Origin: Luidia sarsii
Taxonomy: Eukaryota > Echinodermata > Asteroidea > Paxillosida > Luidiidae
Assembly (NCBI GenBank): GCA_949987565.1
Contig: OX465111.1
Location: forward strand, 16,404,359-16,468,358
Reading direction: 5' to 3'
DNA: 64,000 nt
Position numbers and translations under genes: made by a program. Under the pieces are notes generated by a model. The model was not told the origin of the DNA. It searched no databases and saw nothing but the letters and a program-made list of their open reading frames with translations. Shown piece after piece: positions 57,601-63,249 of the stretch. The stretch's first letter is position 1. Each line of letters begins with the position of its first letter.

Positions 57601-60347
57601 TCTTCAATCTCAAAAAATGAGCGCCTGATATTACTTCAGTTTTAAGGGTTTGAACAGATAAAAAGGAGCAGTTTGAGATACCTGTTTGACATTTAAAAAA
57701 GAAAAAGTAAATAAACAATAATAAAAAAAAAACATTTCTGGAAATCCGGAAATTTCCGGAAATTCCCAGAAGTCTTACATCCCCGATACTCACTTGGTGG
57801 TGCACCCCTGCCGCGGCCCCGCTTGCCCTTCTTTCCACCAGCCACGGGGTCCTCGCCCGGCCCCAGCTTCGTGGGAGGCGGCAGCTCCACCTCCTCCTGA
57901 GGCATCTGGGCCACTTTGGTCAGGAAGAGCTTCTCCAAGGCTTGGGCCATCAGCACAACGTCCTACAGGGTTTTGGAAAGGTGGAAAAAACGCACACAAG
58001 GGCATGACGAGAACCACTGAATTCACAGAGCCTTACTGTGCATTGGAACTAACCTTCAACTGATAACCCATCGTAAATTGTGATAGGCCGTATGGTTTCT
58101 GTGCATTGCTCATTATCTTGCGATTGATCTTGAGTTACAATGGGTTTGATGAAAACGACCACTGGTAAGAAATGTAGAGAGAAACTCTCACAAAAATAAA
58201 TAGAGCCATACTTCCAATCGATAGACACATGTTAGAACAAATGCAGTCTGGTTTGAATTGATTGAAATCTATAAAGTGAAGTGAGCGTGGAATGCTTAAG
58301 ATATTGGAAACGAGGGATTGCTTTTCTCAGATTCAAGGTTATGCTTGCATCATGGATGTGGCAGAGTAGGTAAGGTAAAGATCATCACAGAAAAGCATCC
58401 CAGTGCGAGTATGGTTACCGAACACTAAGTAGAGAATCACATTCAAAGAGTATTCCTTGATTCTCTACACGATAGCAGATCCTTGATCCGAGACAAGATC
58501 CTTGTCTTTACAGTGACATACTTTACTGCCCAGTCCTCAAAAAATGTCGTAGGCACCACAAAGAGTTGTCCTCTTGACAAATACTAGATACTTCCCCAAA
58601 CTCAATTCAGGCGCCATCAACACTTTCATTTCCATTTTGTTTACATGTATTTCAATGTGATATTCATTTAAATTCAAGTCTTTTGGGCTTAATTTTCAAA
58701 GGCGGTGGTCAGTTTTGAGCAAGACAAAGTATCTTCTCCTCCACAGACCAGCAGCCTGGATTTTCAACTTTAACAAGACAAAAATGACAGCTGAGCTAGA
58801 GCCTCAGGTTAAATCAAGACCATTTACTACAGATTTACAAGTGGCTAGTTTTTTTTTTAGTAAGCTGATGAAATGGCCGGGGGGGGGGGGGGGGGGGGGG
58901 GGGGTGGAGATAGCAACCTATGTCACTCACCTCTCCAGGTTTGTTGTACACATAGCAGTTGGTGAACATTAAATTGAAGTCTGAGATACAGTCCTTGGCA
59001 CTATAATAGCTATTGCTTTCCAGTTTTTTCTTAATGGTGCCCAAATCCATGGGATGCTTGATGATCTTGAAATAATCCTGAAGTAAAAACAATGTACACA
59101 TCACCTCCAGAGTTAAAGATCATACATTTGGTACAATTTGGATCATTTAGTAAAATAAGAGCAGTAATTCCTCATACAAAATTTTGCTAATTAAATAATG
59201 CAAACCAAGTCTTCATCCACAGAAGTAGTGAATGAGTAGTTTATAAAACTTAATATTTCTATTCTTTGAACAATTTGGATAAAAATTTACCAATTTCAAG
59301 GTTTTCGAGTGCAAGGGCGACATAAGAATGTTTGTGATAAAGTAAACTGAAGTGCTTTCACTGCTCTGTGCAATTGGGCTCTGGTCTGACGGTGGAGAAA
59401 AGAAGCAGAAATGCATACCGGAAGGCTCAGTTTCTGAGGATCCACCGGCGTGTGGAATGGCCAGGCAAACTGGTGCTTCCAGAGGGCTTTCATGACCGAC
59501 TTCTGCAGGTACTGCAGCTGGTTGGTCATCCTCCCTGCCGGCCTCTTCAGCTGCTGTGCCTGCGAAGCGGAAGCTGTCTGGCTTGCCTGTGGCTGCAAAG
59601 GTACAAACAAACAAAACAAATCATTGCCAATATCAAGGGAAGACTTCTTGGAAACTGTGCACATAGTCCTAGATTTGGTTGAGCAACTGCTGTTAAGTAA
59701 CCAATTTCTAAGGCAATACTAGCACAACCCGTTTGGGATGAATAGAAACAAATTGAACATTATTTGTTGCTTCCATTGCATTTACATGATTTACAGACCA
59801 ATTGCGTGTTTACATGCCATTGTGTTACTTATAGTGGGTATTTTCTTCATTTCATTTGGCACAGAGCAGTAATGGAAACGTACAAAGAAGAATGTGGACA
59901 ATATGATAGTCTTCTTTGGTCATTTCCACTCTTGTTCTGCACCAAATGAGATGCAAAAATACTCACTATAGTATAAGTCACGTGATGTCATGTAATGACT
60001 AATCAGTGGTCATGAAATTGGTCTATTTACTTAAATAACAACATAACTTTGAAAGACGGTTACTTGAATGATGAAATGTCAGATCTGAATGGGGGTTTGC
60101 CACCCTCAAAGTGTAATTTAGGTCAGAATTGAATGTATGAACTCATCAATACCAGAAAATAGTGGGGCAAGAGGAAGGAAGGAGCGCTTATGAGAAAGCG
60201 GACCAGCCTACCATGTCGGCTTTCATGGTGTTGTTGTTCTCGTTGTCGTGAGTAGGCTGTTGTGGTAAAGCGGTCAAAGTCTGCGTCACGTCTCCGTCCG
60301 GACTAAGCTGTCCACTCTCCCCAGGAACATTCGAGTGAAATCCTGGC
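34246..60347 (-). CDS. BRD4: BET bromodomain protein, BRD4-long type
   Basis: Twenty-three minus-strand exons join with no phase conflict and give about 1,509 visible residues ending in TGA at 34248-34246. Order of domains: N-terminal linker; BD1 ([15 protein letters not shown] shelf, [12 protein letters not shown] with the acetyl-lysine-binding Asn); Arg/Pro/Thr linker; [10 protein letters not shown] motif; BD2 ([24 protein letters not shown]); acidic Ser phospho-site region; Lys-rich basic region; ET domain ([18 protein letters not shown] to [10 protein letters not shown]); Ser-rich SEED region; Ala/Pro-rich and acidic linker; charged helix; and the C-terminal P-TEFb-interacting motif [21 protein letters not shown] proteins read acetylated H3/H4 in the nucleus and recruit P-TEFb and other effectors. 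Human BRD4-long is about 1,360 residues. The first exon enters in phase 2, so the start codon lies in an upstream exon I could not find. Confidence 0.95.
34560..35020. mobile_element. tRNA-derived SINE composite copy
   Basis: It includes GGCAAAGAAAACAATGGACT, TGGGTCATGAACCCTAAACC, TTTCATTCAGATGCAAAAAA and GTAAACCTGGCTACAGCAGT. It lies in the last BET intron. Confidence 0.6.
35080..35203 (-). CDS. BRD4: BET exon: charged helix, second part
   Basis: [20 protein letters not shown] and [15 protein letters not shown] sequence continue the helix. The acceptor is ATTTGCAG and the donor GGCG|GTGAGT. Confidence 0.92.
35340..35431 (-). CDS. BRD4: BET exon: charged helix, first part
   Basis: [20 protein letters not shown] and [11 protein letters not shown] form a long Glu/Arg/Gln helix, as in the C-terminal part of BRD4-long. 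Confidence 0.92.
35515..35806. repeat. GACA/GATA microsatellite and poly-A
   Basis: About 265 bp of AGACAGACAGATAGACAGAC variants end in a run of about 22 A. The tract starts only a few bases past the BET donor at 35811. The frames rich in SVCLS are artefacts of this repeat. Confidence 0.93.
35812..35979 (-). CDS. BRD4: BET exon: C-terminal conserved GSW motif
   Basis: [20 protein letters not shown] and [20 protein letters not shown] resemble the KIQDPKEPGSW...SFEQFRRAAREKEER stretch of BRD4-long, phase 0 at both ends. Confidence 0.93.
36110..36195. repeat. Fold-back repeat, CATCGTAA family, partial
   Basis: GTAACTTAGGACCAATAGCA, GACGATGAGC-like sequence, GTACAGAAACCATACGGCCT and ATCACAA match one half of the family. 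Confidence 0.6.
36556..36644 (-). CDS. BRD4: BET exon: short Lys/Pro linker
   Basis: [20 protein letters not shown] and ERTPGPMKK are encoded. The preceding intron is almost wholly pyrimidine on the minus strand (GA-rich on the plus strand). Confidence 0.85.
36655..36870. repeat. GA-rich tract (polypyrimidine on the minus strand)
   Basis: [24 protein letters not shown] sequence fills nearly the whole 240 bp intron between two BET linker exons, giving an exaggerated polypyrimidine tract before the acceptor. Confidence 0.9.
36885..37496 (-). CDS. BRD4: BET exon: Pro-rich, His-run and acidic linker
   Basis: Pro/Ala-rich sequence ([18 protein letters not shown]) is followed by a short His run, [20 protein letters not shown], then a run of Asp/Glu of about 25 residues and [18 protein letters not shown]. 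Phase 1 at both ends. Confidence 0.88.
37575..37840. repeat. SINE body fragment
   Basis: TTTCATTCAGATGAAAAAAT, GTAAACCTGGCTACAGCAGT, GGGGATCACACTAAGCAG and GGACTGGGTCTTGAAATTGT match 34820-35010. Confidence 0.6.
38090..38280. mobile_element. Histone-type stem-loop repeat holding a BET exon fragment
   Basis: GCCTGAAACGTTGAGTTACT, GGCTCTTCTCAGACAC (decayed stem-loop) and the right arm ACGTCACTGCAAACCTTTCA plus CCATGCAAACC flank a piece at 38155-38200. That piece matches BET exon 40872-40954 and its acceptor. Confidence 0.6.
38155..38200 (-). pseudogene. Decayed BET linker exon fragment
   Basis: On the minus strand GTACCACAG|CTGAGCCCGG and GACTGAGACCCAGCATTTTT parallel the acceptor and first codons of exon 40872-40954. 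Small insertions break the frame and the exon 3' half is missing. Confidence 0.6.
38332..38940 (-). CDS. BRD4: BET exon: Ala-rich low-complexity linker
   Basis: Some 200 residues are dominated by poly-Ala, with Pro, Ser, Lys and Gln patches ([38 protein letters not shown]). The long open frame, GC-rich content and matching phases support coding. It probably contributes to the disordered C-terminal half. Confidence 0.88.
39005..39175. mobile_element. tRNA-derived SINE copy
   Basis: GAAAACTTTGACTGGACTGG and AAACCAGAGGTCTCGGGTTC, AAGTCCCAATCCAGTC form two opposed tRNA-like halves, followed by poly-A. Confidence 0.65.
39736..39877 (-). CDS. BRD4: BET exon: polar linker
   Basis: [20 protein letters not shown] and [20 protein letters not shown] are encoded. 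The acceptor is AATGACAG-like and the donor CCG|GTAGGT, with phases fitting the neighbours. There is no recognised domain. Confidence 0.82.
39950..40220. repeat. Fold-back repeat, GGTCAAGGTCGTGTGG family
   Basis: GTAATTCAATGAGGGTTTGC and CCCTGCTCAA are inverted downstream as TTGAGCAGGGCCAACGCTCA and TCGTATTACATTC. It is related to 2438-2830. Confidence 0.6.
40872..40954 (-). CDS. BRD4: BET exon: Arg/Pro/Ser linker after SEED
   Basis: [20 protein letters not shown] and PPATRKT are encoded; the acceptor is GTACCACAG and the donor GACG|GTAAGC. Phases (1 in, 0 out) fit both neighbours. A decayed copy of its 5' part lies at 38155-38200. Confidence 0.85.
40960..42400. other. BET intron sequence, no supported exon
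   Basis: No exon with matching phase was found. Short frames on both strands (for example near 41375-41830) lack support. Confidence 0.45.
42410..42525. repeat. Fold-back repeat, CATCGTAA family
   Basis: CTCATCGTAATTTCAATTGA, GCAAGACGATGAGCGATGCA, CAGAGACCATACAGCCTATC and GATGGGTCATTGGTTGTAAG match the family. Confidence 0.7.
42865..43140. mobile_element. tRNA-derived SINE copy
   Basis: GACTCAAACCCGAGACCTCT and GGTTTT, then CCACCCGAGCTATCCAGCCC and CAAGTCCAGTCAAATTTTCT. The tRNA-like part is inverted. Confidence 0.65.
45666..45695. repeat. Poly-A tract, about 30 bases
   Basis: An uninterrupted A run (T on the minus strand) within the proposed short-form 3' UTR. Confidence 0.9.
46853..46905. 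repeat. GA microsatellite
   Basis: GAGAGAGAGAGATATAGAGA and related units lie about 45 bases downstream (minus sense) of the retained-intron stop. Confidence 0.85.
46955..47098 (-). CDS. BRD4: BET exon: Ser-rich SEED region
   Basis: [20 protein letters not shown] is followed by a run of Ser with Gly, Asp and Asn, ending SDSES. The donor is CAG|GTAGTT. If the donor is not used, translation reads Gly-Ser and stops at TAG 46949-46947. Confidence 0.93.
47320..47835. mobile_element. Fold-back MITE plus downstream unit, copy A
   Basis: Inverted arms CATGCCATCACGTGACTTAT and GTGGGTATTTTGTCATCCCA run to about 47560. The segment GGATATAGGATGGTGTGATT, GGGTTTCCATCATTGTCCCA and AGAGGGACTAAGGCCCATGC follows. 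The same combination appears at 49080-49530 and 50460-50830. Confidence 0.75.
47915..48065. mobile_element. Fold-back repeat, CCTGACGTTTCGATCCTAGC family
   Basis: GGGCCTGAAGTTTTGATCCT and its inverse GTCCTGCTAGGATCAACACA, with the tail GAGATTTATGTATTGCAGGT. Confidence 0.7.
48839..48970 (-). CDS. BRD4: BET exon: post-ET coiled coil
   Basis: It encodes [20 protein letters not shown], then [20 protein letters not shown]. The acceptor reads AAAGCAG, a tandem NAGNAG site allowing one extra Ala. The donor is AAAG|GTGCGT. Confidence 0.94.
49027..49583. mobile_element. MITE plus downstream unit, copy B, between direct repeats
   Basis: AACACTCAATAGAAAAGTCG and CTGAAAGTCTTCA flank the unit at 49027 and again at 49531. 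The left inverted arm is truncated. GGATATAGGATGGTGTAATT and AAGAGGGACTAAGACCCATG mark the downstream part. Confidence 0.65.
49735..49895. repeat. Fold-back repeat, CATCGTAA family
   Basis: CTCATCGTAACTTACGATCA, ATCGCAAGACAATGAGCCAT, GTTATCCATCGTAAGTTGAA and GCATCGTAGGGGTTTGTGAA: a nearly complete copy with inverted ends. Confidence 0.75.
49968..50138 (-). CDS. BRD4: BET exon: ET domain core
   Basis: [40 protein letters not shown] and [16 protein letters not shown] form the remaining ET helices and the acidic loop that binds effectors with basic peptide motifs. Phase 1 at both ends. Confidence 0.98.
50255..50345. repeat. Decayed CCTAGCAGG fold-back copy
   Basis: TCAATCCTAGCTGGGCCTCT and GATCCTACTAGGATCCATAC are inverted relative to each other. 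Confidence 0.5.
50460..50835. repeat. Downstream unit, copy C
   Basis: GGATATAGGATGGTGTGATT, GTGAACTGTTTTGCTTTTGC and AGAGGGACTAAGACCCATGC match copies A and B. The MITE arms are absent. Confidence 0.7.
51029..51144 (-). CDS. BRD4: BET exon: ET domain start
   Basis: It encodes [17 protein letters not shown] and [20 protein letters not shown], the first ET helix. It enters in phase 2 and leaves in phase 1. Confidence 0.96.
51534..51865 (-). CDS. BRD4: BET exon: basic interaction region
   Basis: [20 protein letters not shown] leads into a Lys-rich run ([15 protein letters not shown]), then alternating Lys/Glu/Pro sequence. It corresponds to the basic residue-enriched interaction domain. The donor AG|GTGCGT is phase 2. 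Confidence 0.94.
51870..52925. other. BET intron sequence
   Basis: No exon or strong repeat. A GGGCCAATTTCATAGAGCGG phrase near 51958 resembles GGGCCCAATTTCATAGAGCC near 4430. Confidence 0.45.
52933..53115 (-). CDS. BRD4: BET exon: BD2 end and phospho-site region
   Basis: [14 protein letters not shown] ends BD2. A Ser/Asp/Glu-rich stretch ([18 protein letters not shown]) follows, corresponding to the CK2-type N-terminal phosphorylation sites of BRD4, then LSKLQAQ. Confidence 0.95.
53255..53450. mobile_element. Histone-type stem-loop fold-back repeat
   Basis: GGTTTGCGATGACACCGTGT and its inverse ACATGGTGTCAATGCAAACC are the arms. GGTTCTGAAAAGAACC at 53315-53330 is a perfect hairpin. The outer tail is CACGAAACCCTTCAAATCTC. 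Confidence 0.72.
53831..53959 (-). CDS. BRD4: BET exon: BD2 helices A-C
   Basis: It encodes [20 protein letters not shown] and [20 protein letters not shown] with the conserved pocket Asn. Both ends are phase 0. Confidence 0.97.
54155..54302. repeat. Fold-back repeat, CATCGTAA family
   Basis: ATTATAAGACAATGAGCGAT, GATGGGTTATCCATTGTAAG and GATGCATCGTAAGACTTTGT, ending GAAATCCACCC. Confidence 0.75.
54693..54794 (-). CDS. BRD4: BET exon: BD2 shelf and ZA loop
   Basis: [20 protein letters not shown] and [14 protein letters not shown] are encoded in 34 codons, phase 0 at both ends. A decayed copy of the 5' part of this exon lies at about 57268-57297. Confidence 0.97.
54800..55110. repeat. Intron segment, source copy of a triplication
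   Basis: GGATTTAGGACAACTCCATC, then CTGTCATGAAACAACCCTCG, CCACGTGTTGGCTATCGGGT and GCCCATGCCTATGAGGTAT. It matches 56217-56440 and 57298-57600. Confidence 0.8.
55537..55809 (-). CDS. BRD4: BET exon: KRKADTTTP motif and BD2 start
   Basis: It encodes [17 protein letters not shown], then [17 protein letters not shown] (motif B region) and [20 protein letters not shown], the Z helix of bromodomain 2. The donor is GCA|GTAAGT. Confidence 0.96.
56025..56215. repeat. Decayed TTTGATCCAAGCAGGAAC fold-back copy
   Basis: GGGCCTGACATTTTGATCCA and AGCAGGAACTTTCTCAAAGG match one arm. A related piece (GATATTTCACTCCTAGCAGG) lies at 56577-56600. Confidence 0.5.
56217..56445. repeat. Intron segment, second copy of a triplication
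   Basis: The same sequence as 54886-55110, almost identical from CTGTCATGAAACAACCCTCG to GCCCATGCCTATGAGGTAT. The exon-proximal part is absent. Confidence 0.8.
56833..57170 (-). CDS. BRD4: BET exon: Arg/Pro/Thr inter-bromodomain linker
   Basis: An Ala-rich start is followed by about eight near-repeats of RPTPPVTRP or RPAPPVTRP, then Pro-rich sequence ending TSPPQGVSK. It enters in phase 1 and leaves in phase 0 at AAAA|GTAAGT. Confidence 0.92.
57268..57297 (-). pseudogene. Decayed BD2 exon fragment
   Basis: On the minus strand CAG|ATGCATGGCTGGCCTTTC parallels CAG|ATGTACGCCTGGCCTTTC of the true exon. Only about nine codons remain, with the pocket-lining Tyr-Ala changed to His-Gly and no donor, so it cannot replace the exon. 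Confidence 0.65.
57268..57605. repeat. Intron segment, third copy, with BD2 exon fragment
   Basis: It matches 54775-55110. Its left edge (57268-57297) reads GTTGCAGATGCATGGCTGGC, CTTTCTTCAAACTC on the minus strand, a decayed copy of the acceptor and first codons of the BD2 exon at 54794. Confidence 0.75.
57794..57962 (-). CDS. BRD4: BET exon: end of BD1 and basic linker
   Basis: [20 protein letters not shown] completes helix C of BD1; then come [10 protein letters not shown] and a Gly/Lys/Arg stretch ([15 protein letters not shown]). The acceptor is CCCTGTAG and the donor CCAA|GTGAGT. Confidence 0.96.
58045..58160. repeat. Fold-back repeat, CATCGTAA family, partial
   Basis: GATAACCCATCGTAAATTGT, GATAGGCCGTATGGTTTCTG and CATTATCTTGCGATTGATCT match the family. 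Confidence 0.7.
58160..58875. other. BET intron sequence
   Basis: No exon or clear repeat is seen. Confidence 0.4.
58879..58904. repeat. Poly-G run, 26 bases
   Basis: An uninterrupted G run on the plus strand (C on the coding strand), starting about 26 bases past the donor of the BD1 exon that ends at 58931. Confidence 0.9.
58931..59077 (-). CDS. BRD4: BET exon: BD1, second part
   Basis: It encodes [20 protein letters not shown] and [16 protein letters not shown], including the conserved Tyr and Asn of the acetyl-lysine pocket. Both ends are phase 0. A 26-base G run (C on the coding strand) starts about 26 bases past the donor. Confidence 0.97.
59419..59592 (-). CDS. BRD4: BET exon: BD1, first part
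   Basis: It encodes [17 protein letters not shown] and then [20 protein letters not shown], the Z helix and the WPF shelf of bromodomain 1. The acceptor is CTTTGCAG and the donor CCG|GTATGC. Confidence 0.97.
59795..60045. mobile_element. Fold-back MITE, CATGCCATxxxGTxACTTAT family
   Basis: CATGCCATTGTGTTACTTAT, GTGGGTATTTTCTTCATTTC and TTTGGCACAGAGCAGTAATG on the left are inverted on the right as CACCAAATGAGATGCAAAAA, CTCACTATAG and AAGTCACGTGATGTCATGTA. It lies between the N-terminal and BD1 exons. Confidence 0.78.
60212..60347 (-). CDS. BRD4: BET exon: N-terminal linker
   Basis: The acceptor follows a CTCCCTCCCC tract and ends GGAGCAG; the donor is CATG|GTAGGC. It encodes a polar Gln/Asn/Thr-rich linker ([19 protein letters not shown]). 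Two in-frame ATGs near the 3' end could start translation if this exon were first, but the good acceptor argues for an upstream exon. Confidence 0.8.
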
Positions 60348-60454
60348 CTGCTCCGAGGGTAGGGGAGGGAGAGGCAGGGGAATGCGAGTTAGGCCATTGG
60401 CAAGAAGGACATTTTGCAGTAGCAACAGAGAAGTACACAACGCATTTGTAATAA

Positions 60455-60720
60455 AAATAAATTAAAAAATGGCAAAGAATACCCCCACTCAGCAGCTGAT
60501 TTCACGAAAAGTTGCGTAAGTTATGCAACTTACAAATGTTGCGTAAGTTTTGCGCCACAATGACTCTTTACAGCAATATCTAGCAAAGGCAGCCAAATGT
60601 TGCGTAAGTTACGCAACATTTGAAGTTTTGGGAAATCGGCAGCAGCACTCTCTCCATATGAGCTATCCAGTCCACTTCTTTGCCATTTTTCAAAGGAAAA
60701 ATTAATCAACAAACTGGCTT
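60455..60720. mobile_element. SINE pieces flanking a GTTGCGTAAG repeat
   Basis: AAATGGCAAAGAATACCC at 60466 and GAGCTATCCAGTCCACTTCT plus TTGCCATTTTTCAAAGG at 60659-60700 are SINE ends. The repeat AAAAGTTGCGTAAGTTATGC to GTTGCGTAAGTTACGCAACA at 60490-60650 is inserted between them. It is the second copy of 23785-23995. Confidence 0.65.
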
Positions 60721-63070
60721 AAAAAGAGAAGTGGGAACATTTCTGTTTGGCCTTATATTGAGTTTTCAACCTTAAATGACTAAATACTGCTGTTTCTTTC
60801 TTCTTTTTTGGCCAGGAAAGGGGGAGGGGGGGGGGGGGTTAAAAGCCAAATATCAATTTGGTTGCAGCCTATATAGTAAACACATTGTCATGGCAATTTC
60901 ATAACCTTAAAAAGCAACAAGCCACAAGAAAAAAAAGCACAGATAAAGCAAATGCCGAAATGCTTAAAGCCATTATACACCATTGGTTGATGTGGGTCTG
61001 GTAACTCAACTGACAGTGACATACTAATGGACAATTCATGTTTACATTGTTTTTTAGCTTGTTCTCTGTTCGTGCATGAGGCTGAGGGCTCAAATTTTGA
61101 TTGTGCATTCTGGGTTAAGAATGGCTTACTTCTCGTGCTAAAAAATGGGATTCTGCCAAGTGTTTATTGCAAGGTCTTGCCTGAACCAAATTGTGCCAGG
61201 ATCTCTAAATTCAGAGTGTCAGGTTTAGCTTGCTTGTACATATAGTGAACTTTATGATTTTTCTCACGTGTATTTTTGTTTGGAATTGTGTAGCGAGTTT
61301 TGAAAATAATCAATCATTTGTGTGGTAGTCAGTGCCTAACATACCTTTTTGTGGCAAAAAACATAGTAAAAAAGTTTCAATTTTTCTAAATCATATCTCC
61401 CCAGCAAAATATCGTGGCTAGCCTTAATAATCAATCCTTGTTTCGGGAAGTCTGACATTATCTCTCATATTAATCAATGTAAGGCTCACTGTAAAAAATT
61501 CAACACCAAGATGACGGCTGTTCAGCCAATTAGGAATTTTGAGTGAATCAAATAGCCACTTTCATTATCCCCCAGAATATTCGAATGCTCCCCGGAACGA
61601 GTGCAAGGTGCAGCAGCAATTCAATCTGAATATTCTGCCATTCTGCTATGAAAACCTGCACAATGGCCATCTCTATGGCAACCGTGATGCACAGCATGTA
61701 CAAACACATAAGCACAGACCATAATATTGTCATTCAAGCCCTTAATGAGGATTAATGGGACGAAGCTGCTATTGTCAAACTAGCAGTATTGCAAAAGTCG
61801 CCACAGTTCTTATAGTTTTTTCCTCAAAATGAATGTTCATTTTAACGTTCAAATTTCCATGGATAAATAATGTGCAGGCAGATGCCAGTAAAGAGCAAAA
61901 GTGTCTTATTTCATATGGATAGGCCATCGTAGGATCCATATCTAGAAATGCAACTGCTATTTCCTCATGGCTCACTGCTTGGCCGATGAGAGAACTACTG
62001 ACACCAAACAGCCTCATGTACACCCAGGTAATTATCACTTCAATAAAGGAAACTGACACCATGATCTTAAGCTTGTCTTATTGTCATGTACTATGTCCAA
62101 AAACAAAAATGAGACAATACAAAAACAAGATAGACATCTTTCTGGGGGTTGGTAATCACAGCTTGGAACAGTAACCAATATTCGTTTATCATACAGAATT
62201 GTCATCCAGCACTTTGTCACAAATTCCGTTGGTAATGTAACAGGGAGGGTTTGGGAGAGGAAGATGACAACCAATGGTGTGCAGGGGCTTTAACTTGCCT
62301 GGGAAAGAAGGGGTAAAATTGTATGGTGTCCGGCACTTTATGCGTTGCAAGGCAATCTGGGCATTGAAATATAAGGGAAAAACAGTTCTCTTTTACCATA
62401 CAATCATCATACAATGCTGAGAGAATCAAACTTGGCAAAAAAAGGGAGAAGAGAACAAAATAAACCAAGGCACTTTGCCATGGAACATGTGACATATATA
62501 GGCTGAACCTGTGGGATAAATTTCAAATTGTTCTTCCCCTCATTTTTTTTAATTAAAATTTTTAAATCAGATTTAGAGATCTGCTATCTATTTCTCTCTA
62601 CGCAATGACAGAGCAATAAAAACACAAGTCTCATCCTGGTCAATGTAAGAAGTCAAGGTCATTAATGACTCATCAATTAAAAAACCTTGACGACCCCCCC
62701 TTCCAACAGAGAGTATCACAGAGGGAGTAGATTACAATAATTTCTGATGACATTTTCTGAACTGAATTTCACCAAATAATGAACTCTTCAGTCATTTGAT
62801 CATTGAATCATGTCCTAAGTTCACTTGACGTTAAGTAGACATCACACTCATGAAAAAGAATGGAGAAGCAAAAATCATTGATTTCTCTGCCAACAGAATG
62901 TATTGAAATTTGAATCTGTGCTGACCCTTTTATAGGAAATAAGAATAAGTAAGGAATTGACATTAATTGGTCATACTTTAGAACTTTTAAAAACAGAAAT
63001 AAAGCTTACAAAAAGTCACGTTTATGCTGTGTTAACAAAACATATATAATTAACACTGTTTTAATCTCAA
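60720..63070. other. No supported gene
   Basis: This is probably upstream intron or 5' flank of the BET gene. I searched the minus strand for an ATG exon ending in phase 2 and did not find a convincing one. Confidence 0.4.
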
Positions 63071-63072
63071 AC

Positions 63073-63245
63073 TTTAGTGGGCCTGACGGTTCGATCCTAG
63101 CAGGACCTTTCTCAAAGGCCTTTGAAAAAGGTCCTGCTAGGATCAAAACGTCAGGCCCACTAAATTTTGAGATTTGCATTTTGGTAATTTTAGTCGGTAA
63201 GCAGTTTGCAACATTTTTGTATATATCACTCTTGTTTTAACACAA
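63073..63245. mobile_element. Fold-back repeat, CCTGACGTTTCGATCCTAGC family, full copy
   Basis: GTGGGCCTGACGGTTCGATC, CTAGCAGGACCTTTCTCAAA face the inverse GAAAAAGGTCCTGCTAGGAT and CAAAACGTCAGGCCCACTAA. The tail GAGATTTGCATTTTGGTAAT, GTAAGCAGTTTGCAACATTT matches 24725-24785 almost exactly. Confidence 0.82.
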
Positions 63246-63249
63246 AAAC

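Noticed and set aside
60212..60232. In-frame ATGs near 60212-60226 as the BET start
   Set aside because: The exon has a strong polypyrimidine tract and acceptor and the frame is open upstream of the ATGs, so an upstream coding exon is more likely; kept as an alternative only.
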